Shown piece by piece: positions 1 through 8,630 of a DNA stretch of 64,000 nt. The notes below the pieces were generated by a model that saw nothing but the letters and a program-made list of their open reading frames with translations, had not been told where the DNA came from and ran no database searches. Position 1 is the first letter of the stretch. The number at the start of each line of letters is the position of its first letter. Location: the NCBI GenBank assembly GCA_017470605.1, contig JAFUYH010000041.1:30583-94582 (forward strand), in the 5' to 3' direction. The translations under genes were made by a program, and so were the position numbers. Source of the stretch: Treponema sp. (GTDB taxonomy: Bacteria; Spirochaetota; Spirochaetia; Treponematales; Treponemataceae).

Positions 1-1020
1 TTCTGCAAATCCGTCATCATCTTCTTCTGTGTCAGAACCTACTCCGCCATCAAATCCAATCTGTTCAGCCTCTTTTTTGATTTTTCTAAGCTGATTTTTG
101 AAAGAATTCCATTTTGTTTGTGCAATATTATCGAGAATCTTATTCTCGCAGTCATCATAAACATCTACTATACCAACAAACGTTTCGTCCTGTCGTGCTT
201 CGAAAATTTCAGATGCATCATCAAAATCATATTCATTAATGTCTCCCTGTTTTGCAAGTATGACATTTTTATCAGTTAATATAATAATAGAATTAGAATC
301 CGTGGTCGAATTCATAACCTTATGACCTACTTTTGAGCCGGCAACTTTTGCCAATCCCATTCCAAATCCTACGAGTCCTTTTGCTCCTCCTAAAATTGCA
401 TTACCCAAACCTTTTGAAACGGTCTTACCCAAATTCTCCGTAAGGTTTCCGCTGTTTTCTTCCAATACAAGAAGAATTTTCGAATTTTTATGCAAGAAAT
501 CGTTATTAAATATATCTTCCATTCGGTCTTTATAAAACAAAAGGAGTTTATAAAAATCAGGTCTATATGAAGAGTTTTCGTTGAGTTCAAAATCCTCAAT
601 AAGCTGCTCAACCTGTTTTTTTGGTGTCATATCATCATTTTCGAACACTTCAGATAAAACAGAAACAAGAGACTTATAACTTTCCATTTTCTCTTCTGTA
701 TCTTCAAATTTCTTCTTTCCATCATAGAAAAGTGATGACATAATTATATCCGTACCTGAATCATCTTTTACGGTTGATTCTTTAAAAGTAATTTTTGAAA
801 AATCAGTTAGGGCTACGTCTATTTCTTCATCACCAAATATTATTTTTGTCTTGATTGGAAAAAATTGAACCTTCATTTTTGATTTTGAAATCTCATAAAT
901 CAAAGATGTTTTTTCATCAAATTCCCAGCCATCACCACCAAATACAGCCTTTGCAGCCTTATCTATTGTAGTTGAGATTTTATCTTGGTTAAGAGCTTCT
1001 ATAGCATCTGAAAATAACAT
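1..1020 (-). CDS. Hypothetical protein, C-terminus beyond window edge
   Basis: An open frame of 340 codons starts at the ATG ending at 1020 and is still open at base 1, so only the N-terminal part is visible. A GGAGG lies 10 bases before the ATG, and the stop of the gene upstream is two bases away, so the two are co-transcribed. The protein begins MLFSDAIEALNQDK. It is mostly acidic and soluble-looking. A Gly/Ala-rich, weakly hydrophobic segment lies around residues 200-240 (KGLGNAILGGAKGLVGFG), followed by a beta-rich stretch (SIIILTDKNVILA). The visible end is very acidic (TEEDDDGF). I recognise no family. It is the last visible gene of a three-gene unknown operon. Confidence 0.75.
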   Translation of the reverse strand, partial: MLFSDAIEALNQDKISTTIDKAAKAVFGGDGWEFDEKTSLIYEISKSKMKVQFFPIKTKIIFGDEEIDVALTDFSKITFKESTVKDDSGTDIIMSSLFYDGKKKFEDTEEKMESYKSLVSVLSEVFENDDMTPKKQVEQLIEDFELNENSSYRPDFYKLLLFYKDRMEDIFNNDFLHKNSKILLVLEENSGNLTENLGKTVSKGLGNAILGGAKGLVGFGMGLAKVAGSKVGHKVMNSTTDSNSIIILTDKNVILAKQGDINEYDFDDASEIFEARQDETFVGIVDVYDDCENKILDNIAQTKWNSFKNQLRKIKKEAEQIGFDGGVGSDTEEDDDGFAE

Positions 1021-1022
1021 TT

Positions 1023-1310
1023 TTATTTATCCTCCAATTTTTCTCTGTTTTTAGTTTTTGTTTCAATAATTCCCTTAAGAACTGTATAGATAAAGAAAAT
1101 CACAAAGGGAAGCAGAATTATTATGATAATTGAAAATACTGCACTTCTGCTATATATCCTTATCGTATGCTTAAATATGCATTCCAGAATTTCGAGCAGA
1201 TAAAAAAATCCGCAGAAAATTTCACCCTGCACTGTTTCGCGGAATTTCTTTAAGCATGACGTACCAAAGGCAAGTACAATGCCAATAACAATATTAATGA
1301 GTAAAAGCAT
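1023..1310 (-). CDS. Small membrane protein, unknown function
   Basis: The protein has 95 residues. I chose the ATG ending at 1310 (MLLLINIVIG) because AAGGAG sits nine bases before it; a longer reading from a GTG at 1349 would overlap the stop of the upstream gene. Two hydrophobic stretches are visible, one at the very N-terminus (LLLINIVIGIVLAFGTS) and one near the C-terminus (FSIIIIILLPFVIFFIYTV), followed by a charged tail. It looks like a two-pass inner-membrane protein. It lies 23 bases after the 56-residue gene and two bases before the partial gene at the window edge. No family is recognised. Confidence 0.65.
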   Translation of the reverse strand: MLLLINIVIGIVLAFGTSCLKKFRETVQGEIFCGFFYLLEILECIFKHTIRIYSRSAVFSIIIIILLPFVIFFIYTVLKGIIETKTKNREKLEDK

Positions 1311-1333
1311 TCTGAATTTCTCCTTTTTTATTT

Positions 1334-1504
1334 CTACATTTTCACACACGAAACGATTTTGTATTTGTAACTGTTCGATGGAAGGTGTGTTGAATTAAAC
1401 TTATTTTTTGCTTCCATAATTGACGATGCCTCTACGCTAGTTCCTGCGGTTGAGACTATCTTCCCATTTTGAATTTTTTGAAAAGTAATTTTAAATCGTG
1501 CCAT
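1334..1504 (-). CDS. 56-residue hypothetical protein
   Basis: This short frame has a strong ribosome-binding site (AGGAGAAAGAA, then ATG) and starts MARFKITFQKIQNGKIV. The composition is that of a small basic alpha/beta protein with no membrane segment (AGTSVEASSIMEAKNKF in the middle). It is the first gene of the leftward operon and lies directly downstream of the promoter and operator shared with the divergent XRE regulator. The function is unknown. Support for it being real comes from the ribosome-binding site and from its fit between the promoter and the next gene. Confidence 0.6.
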   Translation of the reverse strand: MARFKITFQKIQNGKIVSTAGTSVEASSIMEAKNKFNSTHLPSNSYKYKIVSCVKM

Positions 1505-1538
1505 TTTCTTTCTCCTAAGTTATTGATATTTTTACAAA

Positions 1539-1604
1539 ATACTCTTTATTGAGTATATTACATTATATACTCAATTTATTGATTTTGGCAATTTTTAAAT
1601 ACTC
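1539..1604. promoter_or_regulatory. Operator with four ATACTC half-sites, divergent promoters
   Basis: A 28-base dyad at 1548-1575 has perfect 11-base arms (ATTGAGTATAT) around a six-base spacer. The half-site ATACTC or its complement occurs four times: 1539-1544, 1551-1556, 1567-1572 and 1599-1604. For the leftward operon, TTGCCA (1586-1591) and TATAAT (1562-1567) are 18 bases apart, and the dyad covers this -10 box. I infer that the adjacent XRE protein binds here and represses both directions. Confidence 0.6.
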
Positions 1605-1611
1605 AAATAAT

Positions 1612-1625
1612 GGTATTCTAAGTAT
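1612..1625 (+). promoter_or_regulatory. Extended -10 promoter, leaderless start of the XRE gene
   Basis: TGG followed by TATTCT (1614-1619) forms an extended -10 element. Six bases (AAGTAT) separate it from the ATG at 1626, so the transcript would begin at or next to the start codon. No Shine-Dalgarno sequence is present and no good -35 is seen at normal spacing. Confidence 0.45.
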
Positions 1626-1973
1626 ATGTTCAGGGATAATCTGAAAGATTTGATTGAGTATAAAGGAATAATTAGAAAAGAGCTCTCAGCACAGACTGGA
1701 ATCAGCAAGCGCACGATTGACACATACCTGGACAGCCGTGCCGTAATTCCGAATGCAGAAGTTGCCGTCAAGCTGGCAAAAGCCCTTGGCACTACAGTAG
1801 AATTCCTTGTAACTGGAGAAGATGCCGTAAACCACGAACAAAAGCTTTATTCAGATTTTGAAACCTACAGAAAATACAAGAAACTTGTCGCTGAACTGGA
1901 TACGCTTTCCCCTGAACTCTTAAAATCTATAGAGGCGATGATTCATACGGCAGCCGAAATTGCAAATAAATAA
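1626..1973 (+). CDS. XRE-family transcriptional regulator
   Basis: The protein has 115 residues. The N-terminal 65 residues form a Cro/C1-type helix-turn-helix: LSAQTGISKRTIDTYL supplies helices 2 and 3, and AVKLAKALGTTVEFL is the usual closing helix. The C-terminal 50 residues are helical and probably dimerise. It is transcribed away from a three-gene unknown operon across an operator built from ATACTC half-sites. Its most likely job is repression of that operon and of itself, as in phage or toxin-antitoxin control switches. Its end lies 23 bases from the end of the convergent hipA gene. Confidence 0.85.
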   Translation: MFRDNLKDLIEYKGIIRKELSAQTGISKRTIDTYLDSRAVIPNAEVAVKLAKALGTTVEFLVTGEDAVNHEQKLYSDFETYRKYKKLVAELDTLSPELLKSIEAMIHTAAEIANK

Positions 1974-1996
1974 TCAGTTGTAGCATTTTTTTCATA

Positions 1997-3301
1997 TTAT
2001 TTCATCCCAATCAATCCCCAAATCTCGTTAATTCTTTTTTCTGAAAGCCCGACATCTTTGGCAAAACTTTTCCATTTTGAAATTCCTGCACGAACATCTT
2101 CTATTGCCGCTTTGACTTCCCTTGACGTAAGATTTCCAATTTTTACGCAGGTTTCGAAATCATCTTCTGTTATATTTTTTCGTTTTCCGTTTACCGACAT
2201 CTGATGACTCGAAGTCCATAATCCATTTGGGTTATAGGCAAAGGAAAGATCATAAGCAGGTGCCAGACTCCACTGCCCGCTTTTATCCATAAGAAATGAA
2301 ATATTTTTTGTATGGTCATCACAGTTAAATGCAAAAATATTAAAAAGCATTCGTCTAAAAGCTTCTACAGAATCCCTATGATGCACGCCAATCTGATTTA
2401 GGATTGAAAACAACTGCTCATAGCTGTAAAGCCCCGCCTGATTAAAATCAAAATGAGCAAGTGCGCACAAAGTCTGCATATGAAATTTATTTCCATTATC
2501 ATCACGGTCAAATCGTTTTGTCATAAAATGAGAGTTTTTTCCATCATCAAGGATTCGGCATTTACTCATATTGATTCCAGCTTCCCTTGCCATTAGATAA
2601 TAAGCATATTCAATGATTCCAAAATCCTCGCGGTCTTCATCTTCCTTATCTTTATTTCCCTCAACTCCGCTGAATTTAATCAGCCAGTGCTCAAAGCCCT
2701 TTGATGTTTCAGTTTGGCCGGAACGAACTTCATTTGTTTTCGGATTCCAGGCAATTACAGCTTTTGCCCTGGCCCCGCCTGCAGAAGTTCCTACACTTAT
2801 AATCTGAGCCAAGGCTGCATTCATATTAGGCTTATCACATTCATCAAGGACAGTTTTAAGATTCTGCCGATTCCTCAAAACAATTGAAGCAAGCTCTACA
2901 AGCTCCGATACATTAATTTTTTCATCAACACTTTCAGAAATAATAAGCGGATAATATTCCAGAGCACCCATGCCTCGTTTTCCAGTATAACACAAGCGTT
3001 CAACTGAATTAAAACTTTCTGGAAGCCGCCCTTGTTTTGAAAGCCATAAATCAATAATACTGTTACCAAATTTGTCCGGAATAGAATCTGAAATCAAGCC
3101 TGGAAGTCCGTGATAAGTTTCATAAGAAATATCTGGAAAGCGAAAAATCCCGGGCTTAAGCGGCATTGTAATTGGAGCAACTTGAATTCCACTTTGCAGG
3201 AAGGAAGGATTATATTCAAAAGCGGCGGTACGATTCTGATTATCAAGAGAAACGGCGCCTATTGTTGTACCCCAGAGCTTTACTTCGGCATTCGTTTTCA
3301 T
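1997..3301 (-). CDS. hipA: HipA-family serine/threonine kinase toxin
   Basis: The protein has 434 residues, the usual length for HipA. An N-terminal HipA domain (residues 1-110) is followed by the kinase core: the phosphate-binding motif GTSAGGARAK (171-180), WLIKF (206-210) with the ATP-binding lysine, the catalytic loop NCDDHTKN (326-333) and the metal-binding motif DLSF (351-354). Known HipA toxins phosphorylate aminoacyl-tRNA synthetases (GltX in E. coli) and cause growth arrest; the target here cannot be read from sequence. The ATG overlaps the hipB stop by four bases with GGAGAAG before it, so translation is coupled to the antitoxin. All key motifs look intact. Confidence 0.9.
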   Translation of the reverse strand: MKTNAEVKLWGTTIGAVSLDNQNRTAAFEYNPSFLQSGIQVAPITMPLKPGIFRFPDISYETYHGLPGLISDSIPDKFGNSIIDLWLSKQGRLPESFNSVERLCYTGKRGMGALEYYPLIISESVDEKINVSELVELASIVLRNRQNLKTVLDECDKPNMNAALAQIISVGTSAGGARAKAVIAWNPKTNEVRSGQTETSKGFEHWLIKFSGVEGNKDKEDEDREDFGIIEYAYYLMAREAGINMSKCRILDDGKNSHFMTKRFDRDDNGNKFHMQTLCALAHFDFNQAGLYSYEQLFSILNQIGVHHRDSVEAFRRMLFNIFAFNCDDHTKNISFLMDKSGQWSLAPAYDLSFAYNPNGLWTSSHQMSVNGKRKNITEDDFETCVKIGNLTSREVKAAIEDVRAGISKWKSFAKDVGLSEKRINEIWGLIGMK

Positions 3302-3654
3302 TCATCTTCTCCCCATTTCCAGCCCTCTTTATATTTGGGGGCAGCAGAAGCCACTGACCTTACTCTCTGACGCTCATGCTGATATTTTGCCTGAATCAGT
3401 TCCATAGGGCTGCTTTCTGAAGACGGAAGAAGAAGTTCAAGAGCGTTTATGCAGTCAAGTTCTCGCAGGATTTTAAGAAGAGTTCCAAACTGAACGCTTT
3501 CGCCACTTTCTATATTTGCAACCGTTCCTTTTGATACGCCGGAAATTTCTGCAAGCTGAGCCTGAGTATATGATTTTCTTATGCGCGCTGCCTTTATGCG
3601 TTTTCCTATTTCAATGAGAATATCTGAATCTGACAAGCCTTTGTTTATCTTCAT
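3298..3654 (-). CDS. hipB: HipB-family antitoxin, XRE DNA-binding protein
   Basis: The protein has 118 residues. Residues 12-70 form a Cro/C1 helix-turn-helix (YTQAQLAEISGVSKGTVANI), and a basic C-terminal tail follows (KYQHERQRVRSVASA). It is encoded directly before hipA with a four-base overlap, the standard antitoxin-first order. HipB proteins bind and neutralise HipA and repress their own operon. Two near-identical 18-base repeats upstream (3691-3749) are the likely binding sites. The start lacks a clear Shine-Dalgarno sequence, so the transcript leader may be very short. Confidence 0.88.
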   Translation of the reverse strand: MKINKGLSDSDILIEIGKRIKAARIRKSYTQAQLAEISGVSKGTVANIESGESVQFGTLLKILRELDCINALELLLPSSESSPMELIQAKYQHERQRVRSVASAAPKYKEGWKWGEDE

Positions 3655-3690
3655 CAGTATTAATCTACATCATTTTTAAGCACTTGTAAA

Positions 3691-3749
3691 GTTAATTATC
3701 AAATTTTTACCAATTATAGCATATTATACAGGTTAATTACTAAATTTTT
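3691..3749 (-). promoter_or_regulatory. hipBA promoter region with two 18-bp direct repeats
   Basis: GTTAATTATCAAATTTTT (3691-3708) and GTTAATTACTAAATTTTT (3732-3749) differ at two positions and are 41 bases apart, close to four helical turns. Between them the minus strand has two TATAAT hexamers (GTATAATATGCTATAATTGG). This layout, a promoter flanked by two operator copies, fits HipB autoregulation. Confidence 0.5.
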
Positions 3750-3784
3750 GATATTTATTTTTATCCACATCCGAGCAGGCAATT

Positions 3785-4687
3785 CTAATGTGAATGAGGA
3801 TGTGCCAACTTATAAACTTCCTTGAGGCGCTCTGTAGTAACGTGAGTGTAACGCTGAGTGGTATTTATGCTTGAATGCCCCAAAAGTTCCTGCACCATAC
3901 GAACGTCTGCACCGTTGTTCAAAAGGGTTGTGGCAAAAGTATGACGGAAAGCGTGGGGATTAATATGATGATTCGTTCCTTCCACTCCAGAATAGCGGGT
4001 TAGAATATAGCGCATACCGCCTGTTGTAATGGGCAGGCCCTTCTGATTCACAAAAAGCCGGTCTTCAGAAGCATTGCGGCCATTTTCAGCTAAAACCCTG
4101 GCCCGGTCTGACATGTAGGCCGCCAGAGCCTGCCGTGAAGTCTGGTCAAAATAGACAATGCGCTGCTTATTCCCCTTACCAGTGATGACGGCGCATCGGC
4201 CGCCCTTACGGAAATCTGAAAGTTTGATATTTGTAAGTTCGCTGATACGGCAACCGGAAGAATAAAGCATACGGAAAATAGCCACATCACGGCTGGTCCA
4301 CAAAAGTTCGTTTTTTTCAGGCTGACTGCAAAGCGTTTCCACCTCTCGCTCAGTCATAAAAGCCGTAACCACCTGCGGATTTTTTACGTTCTTTACTTCC
4401 TCTGCAGGATTTTTTTCGATATAACCAAGTTTTTTGCAATATTTAAAAAGTCCCCGCACAGAAGAAACAAAACGATTCACAGTTGCAGCCGAAGCATTTT
4501 CGCGGGAAAGCTGACCTATAGAAAGAAGAATATTTTCCTGAGTAATTTTAGAGATTTCCAGTTCGGGAGTCAGAAAAGACTGAAACTTTTCCAGATCTTT
4601 TCCATATCCCAAAACAGTATTTTCAGAAAGCCCCTTTACAGAGCCGATATAAAGCAGAAACTCATCACAAACTTCTTGTAGCGTCAT
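3785..4687 (-). CDS. XerC-like tyrosine recombinase
   Basis: The protein has 300 residues. An N-terminal SAM-like core-binding domain (1-95) precedes the catalytic domain. All catalytic residues are present: R147 (GCRISEL), K171 (GKGNK), H245 and R248 (HAFRHT), H271 (LLGHSS) and the nucleophile Y280 (QRYTHV). The length and lack of an arm-binding extension match XerC/XerD rather than phage integrases. A second Xer protein (XerD-like) is at 24,968, so this could be its housekeeping partner XerC. Because it sits between hipBA and a type I restriction island with two hsdS genes, a local DNA-shuffling role is an alternative. A promoter lies directly before the ATG, so it is transcribed on its own. 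Confidence 0.85.
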   Translation of the reverse strand: MTLQEVCDEFLLYIGSVKGLSENTVLGYGKDLEKFQSFLTPELEISKITQENILLSIGQLSRENASAATVNRFVSSVRGLFKYCKKLGYIEKNPAEEVKNVKNPQVVTAFMTEREVETLCSQPEKNELLWTSRDVAIFRMLYSSGCRISELTNIKLSDFRKGGRCAVITGKGNKQRIVYFDQTSRQALAAYMSDRARVLAENGRNASEDRLFVNQKGLPITTGGMRYILTRYSGVEGTNHHINPHAFRHTFATTLLNNGADVRMVQELLGHSSINTTQRYTHVTTERLKEVYKLAHPHSH

Positions 4688-4693
4688 ACTTTA

Positions 4694-4722
4694 ATTATCG
4701 GCAGAAAATTTAAGATATTCAA
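4694..4722 (-). promoter_or_regulatory. Promoter of the xer gene, leaderless geometry
   Basis: On the minus strand TTGAAT (4717-4722), 17 bases, then GATAAT (4694-4699), then six bases (TAAAGT) and the ATG at 4687. There is no Shine-Dalgarno sequence. Transcription would start at about the A of ATG. The same segment reads GCCGATAA, a perfect sigma-28 -10 sequence, but no TAAA -35 lies 15 bases upstream, so the sigma-70 reading is preferred. Confidence 0.5.
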
Positions 4723-4739
4723 GGTACTTTATTATGGAA

Positions 4740-5477
4740 TCAATTTAATACAGTTTCATCCAATTCTTTTTTTCGCTCTTTCCAATCTGGCATTAGAATT
4801 GTCATAAAGTTATAAAACTCTTTTGAATGATTAGGATATCGGAAATGACAGAATTCATGAATTACGACAGATTCTATACACCGCTCAGAAAAATGGATTA
4901 GATTTTCATTCAGTGTTATCTGATTTTTTGACGGGATGCAGCTCCCCCACCTTGTTTTCATTCTTCGAATTTTTAGATTTGGGTATGGAACTTTGTATTT
5001 CTTAAATAGAGAATAACTTCTTTCTATTATTTTATTAAATTCTTCGTAACATCTTTGATAAAAAAACTTTTCAATCAGACGCTTTTTCAATACATAATCA
5101 TCAGGATATCTACAGGAAAGCGTAATATAAACGCCATCCTCTTCAACATGATTTTGATTAGCCTGTTTTACAATCAGCCTCATCTGTTTTCCTAAGAGAT
5201 AAAAACTTTCACCGCTAACATACTTTTTATTATCTATTTCCCATTTTCTTTTTTCTGAAAAACGATTTAATGATTTTAAGATAAAATCGCTTTTTGAAAG
5301 AATAAAATCATCAATAGTGTTTACCGCAACAACTGGAGATGCAGACACAAAAAGCGTTTCATCAGAACGGATGCGTAGATTAATATTTTTAACTCTCTTT
5401 CGTTCCAATTCATAAGTTAATTTTCGAGGTATATTATTCTTATCTGTTATAATTACACTTCTAGATTCTAATGACAT
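4740..5477 (-). CDS. YgjP/SprT-like zinc metallopeptidase
   Basis: The protein has 245 residues and matches the YgjP (DUF45, M48-like) family. The zinc site is HEFCH (207-211) with a third histidine ligand at 217 in RYPNHSKEF, and the family signature RRMKTRWGSC precedes it at about 171-180. It is predicted to be cytoplasmic. AGGAG followed by seven bases places the ATG directly after the hsdR stop codon with no gap, so it is translated from the restriction operon. Homologues are often found next to hsdR, but their role there is not established. A function as a peptidase is inferred from the intact zinc motif only. Confidence 0.85.
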   Translation of the reverse strand: MSLESRSVIITDKNNIPRKLTYELERKRVKNINLRIRSDETLFVSASPVVAVNTIDDFILSKSDFILKSLNRFSEKRKWEIDNKKYVSGESFYLLGKQMRLIVKQANQNHVEEDGVYITLSCRYPDDYVLKKRLIEKFFYQRCYEEFNKIIERSYSLFKKYKVPYPNLKIRRMKTRWGSCIPSKNQITLNENLIHFSERCIESVVIHEFCHFRYPNHSKEFYNFMTILMPDWKERKKELDETVLN

Positions 5478-8400
5478 TTAGAATCTCCTCATTGCAACAG
5501 TTTTTGAGTTTTCAATTATCTTATCTATCAAATCAAAAGAAATTTTGAAACCACGCGATTTTTCATATTCATAGAACAAGTCATCTATATCCTGAGAAAT
5601 GCGATTTTGAATTGTTATATTCTGTTCCCATCCGACTTGTATATGAGATTTGAATATTTCAGTTATATCAATTGATATTTGAGCCATAAAAACATTATCA
5701 GGCATAACATCTACTTCACGTTCATTCTGTGCAAAAAGAGCCGTAATTACACCATAAAATGCCTGCGCATGAAGATTATTTTTTATGCTCGAAGGATATT
5801 CTATCTGTGTTCTGCCATTTTGATAATCTTTCATAATCTCACGCATTTTAGAAAGATATTCTGCATCAGAAATTACTTTATCCTTATACTGTTCAAGAGC
5901 TTCTTTTATTCGCTTAGAAAAAGAATCATAGTAAGCAGGATTTTCATCTCGATTTTGACGAATTGCTTTTGCAAGATGATAAGTAATAGAATCTGCCTTT
6001 GAACGATCAGTAGTAAGAATCCCTAATTCTTTTTCAAATTCTTCGCGATTCAAAATATCGATTGGAGGAGTGATTTTCTTTAATGCAACAACAGAAAGAT
6101 GTGTATCCAAAAGATTCTGCATAAGAGGCTCATATTCGCGGTTATCAATTCCGTCACAATAACGAATTTTAACACTGCGACGAACACGCTCATAAAATGC
6201 AAATGCATCTTTATATTGTTCAATTTCTTTACGCGGAACTGCATTATAGGCACTTTGAGAATTCAGCACGATATGCAGGCTCTTTCCGAATGCACAAAGA
6301 AGATTGTAGAATTTTTCACGAACTTCATCATCAGAAAGAAAAACTTCAATTTCTTCTGTATCTTTAGGATTCTCAACTGTAATAAATAAATCCTGTAATT
6401 GAGAAAACGCTTCACGTAATTTTCCAACAACAGAAATTATATCCGTCATAACGCCCTGAATATCCGAAGTTTCAAAATTCTCAAAACCAGCTCCGGTATA
6501 TAAATCCATAGCTTCACTCAGATTTTCAACAAGGCCTCGATAATCTACTATAAGACCATACTCTTTTCCTTCTGAAAGACGATTTGTTCTGGCAATTGCC
6601 TGCAAAAGGCCATGATCTTTCAATTCCTTATCAATATATAAAATCTGACAGATTGGAGCGTCAAAGCCCGTTAGAAGTTTGCTGCATACAATCAGAATAT
6701 CAATATCGCCGTTACGGAATTTATCTTTTATTGTTTCTTCATAAACATCAGCATCACCATACTGCTCCATCATCTTATGCCAGAAACGAAGGACTTTATC
6801 GTCCGCTCCTTCATCTGCATCATCAACACTTTCCCGTACATCAGGAGCAGAAATCAGAACAGCGCAATTAAATTCACCCCACTGTTCAAAGCATTCAAGA
6901 TAACGTACTGCATCACGTTTATAATTTACGGCTAGCATAGCTTTGAAGCCGGTTGCTTTATACCCTTGCTCAAAATGATTACTTATATCAAGTGCAATTC
7001 TTTTTATGCGTGCATCAGTAGAAGTAAGCCGGCGGATACTGCTCCATTTTTGCTTTAAATCCTGTTTTTGACTTTCGGTCAGTCTTTTTGTTGTCTGTTC
7101 AAACCATAAATCAATATTTTCTTCATCAACATGCTGTTCAACAAAACGTCCTTCGTAAATAAGCGGAACAATTGCCTTGTCATTAACTCCATCTGCAATC
7201 GTATACTTGTGAATAAGGCCTCCGAATTTTGAAAGAGTGTTTTTCTCGCGTTTCATAAGAGGCGTTCCTGTAAAACCAATATAGCAGGCATTCGGAAAAA
7301 CAGAACGCATTTTTGTTGCCAGCTGTCCATAATTTGAACGATGGCTTTCATCAACAAGAAGGAAAATATCACGAGAATAATCTTTTGTATCAAGACGCTC
7401 GGCTGTATTAAACTTATTTATGATTGTTGTGATTACATCTGCCTTACCTTTTGTTATAAGCTCCACAAGGTTACGTCCGCTTGTTGCCTGTGCAGGTCGA
7501 AGTCTTGTGTGTGCAAATGTATCTGTAATCTGACGGTCAAGCTCCTTACGGTCGGTCACAACGATTACCCGAGGATTAATTTGCTCAGTTCCATCGTTGC
7601 AACCTCGAAGCTCCATGAGAATATACTTTGCAAGCATTACCATCGTAAGACTTTTTCCACTGCCCTGAGTATGCCAGACAACACCACCTTTTCGCCTGCC
7701 GTTGCCATCATCCTGCTGGATAGTCTTTAATATTTCTTTGACGGCAAAATACTGTTGATATCGAGCTATCTTTTTAACCTTTGCATCATACAAAATAAAG
7801 TATTTAATAAAATCATAAACACGGTTCGGATACAAAAGCGAAATCAAAGCCATGTCCTGAACAGTTTCCATTCTGTTTGTAACAAAACGGTCAAGCCTCT
7901 GCTCATAAAAGTCAGAATCTTCTTTCCAAACACTCCAGAACTTTGGCGGTGTTTTTGTAGTAGCATATTTTACTTCGTTTTTGTTTGTTGCAATTATTAT
8001 TTGAGAAAATTTATAAAGCTGAGGAATATATTCATTCTGCTGATTACGCCAATTCTGATTTACAGCAGCATCCACGCTTTCAGTCGGCGCCTTGCATTCA
8101 ATAATCGCAAAAGGAATACCGTTTATAAAAAGAACAATATCCGGGCGAGCGTTGTGCATTTTGTCTTGACTTTCAACAAAAAACTCGCGCGTAACGTGAA
8201 GTACATTATTACGTGGATTATCCCAGTCGATATAATTTAGATTAAAGTTCTGTGTTTTGTCACCTTCACCAACAATTTCAGGATAACTTTCACCTAACAA
8301 GAGCTTATCATAGATTTTTTCACTTGCAGTAATTAGTCCGTCAGAAAGAGAAACATCAAGGTCGTCAATGGCACGCTCTATATTTACAGCAGAAAATTCA

Positions 8401-8630
8401 TTTTCCGCCCCGCAATAAGAATAGCGGTTTATTTTGCGAAGCTGTCCGCGAAGAATATCTTTTAAGATAACATTATAAGCCCCGCCACGCTGCTTGGCAC
8501 ATTCTTCAGGAGAAATATAAACATAACCGCCATCAGGGATTCGATCTGGACTCATTGCACAAAGCAGTTCAATCGCTGGATTTTGAGAAGCATTTTTTTC
8601 AAGGTAATCGTCTTTTGATGGTGATGTCAT
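5478..8630 (-). CDS. hsdR: Type I restriction enzyme, R subunit
   Basis: The protein has 1050 residues, full length for the family. The N-terminal nuclease domain has the PD-(D/E)xK site (RPDIVLF at 162-168 and IIECK at 176-180). The superfamily 2 translocase follows: Walker A TQGSGKSL (321-328), the Walker B-type DESH (427-430) and FTGTP near 453. A C-terminal helical part binds the methylase. With HsdM and HsdS it cuts DNA at a distance from unmethylated recognition sites. The start overlaps the stop of the upstream membrane protein by four bases, and the next gene begins right after its stop. All visible motifs are intact, so restriction is probably functional when an active HsdS is made. 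Confidence 0.96.
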   Translation of the reverse strand: MTSPSKDDYLEKNASQNPAIELLCAMSPDRIPDGGYVYISPEECAKQRGGAYNVILKDILRGQLRKINRYSYCGAENEFSAVNIERAIDDLDVSLSDGLITASEKIYDKLLLGESYPEIVGEGDKTQNFNLNYIDWDNPRNNVLHVTREFFVESQDKMHNARPDIVLFINGIPFAIIECKAPTESVDAAVNQNWRNQQNEYIPQLYKFSQIIIATNKNEVKYATTKTPPKFWSVWKEDSDFYEQRLDRFVTNRMETVQDMALISLLYPNRVYDFIKYFILYDAKVKKIARYQQYFAVKEILKTIQQDDGNGRRKGGVVWHTQGSGKSLTMVMLAKYILMELRGCNDGTEQINPRVIVVTDRKELDRQITDTFAHTRLRPAQATSGRNLVELITKGKADVITTIINKFNTAERLDTKDYSRDIFLLVDESHRSNYGQLATKMRSVFPNACYIGFTGTPLMKREKNTLSKFGGLIHKYTIADGVNDKAIVPLIYEGRFVEQHVDEENIDLWFEQTTKRLTESQKQDLKQKWSSIRRLTSTDARIKRIALDISNHFEQGYKATGFKAMLAVNYKRDAVRYLECFEQWGEFNCAVLISAPDVRESVDDADEGADDKVLRFWHKMMEQYGDADVYEETIKDKFRNGDIDILIVCSKLLTGFDAPICQILYIDKELKDHGLLQAIARTNRLSEGKEYGLIVDYRGLVENLSEAMDLYTGAGFENFETSDIQGVMTDIISVVGKLREAFSQLQDLFITVENPKDTEEIEVFLSDDEVREKFYNLLCAFGKSLHIVLNSQSAYNAVPRKEIEQYKDAFAFYERVRRSVKIRYCDGIDNREYEPLMQNLLDTHLSVVALKKITPPIDILNREEFEKELGILTTDRSKADSITYHLAKAIRQNRDENPAYYDSFSKRIKEALEQYKDKVISDAEYLSKMREIMKDYQNGRTQIEYPSSIKNNLHAQAFYGVITALFAQNEREVDVMPDNVFMAQISIDITEIFKSHIQVGWEQNITIQNRISQDIDDLFYEYEKSRGFKISFDLIDKIIENSKTVAMRRF

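Noticed and set aside
3785..4687. Phage or island integrase
   Set aside because: Length and layout are those of XerC/XerD, with no arm-binding domain, no adjacent tRNA and no visible attachment-site repeats.
4693..4700. Sigma-28 promoter for xer (GCCGATAA on the minus strand)
   Set aside because: No TAAA at the required spacing, while a TTGAAT-17-GATAAT sigma-70 pair overlaps it with better geometry.
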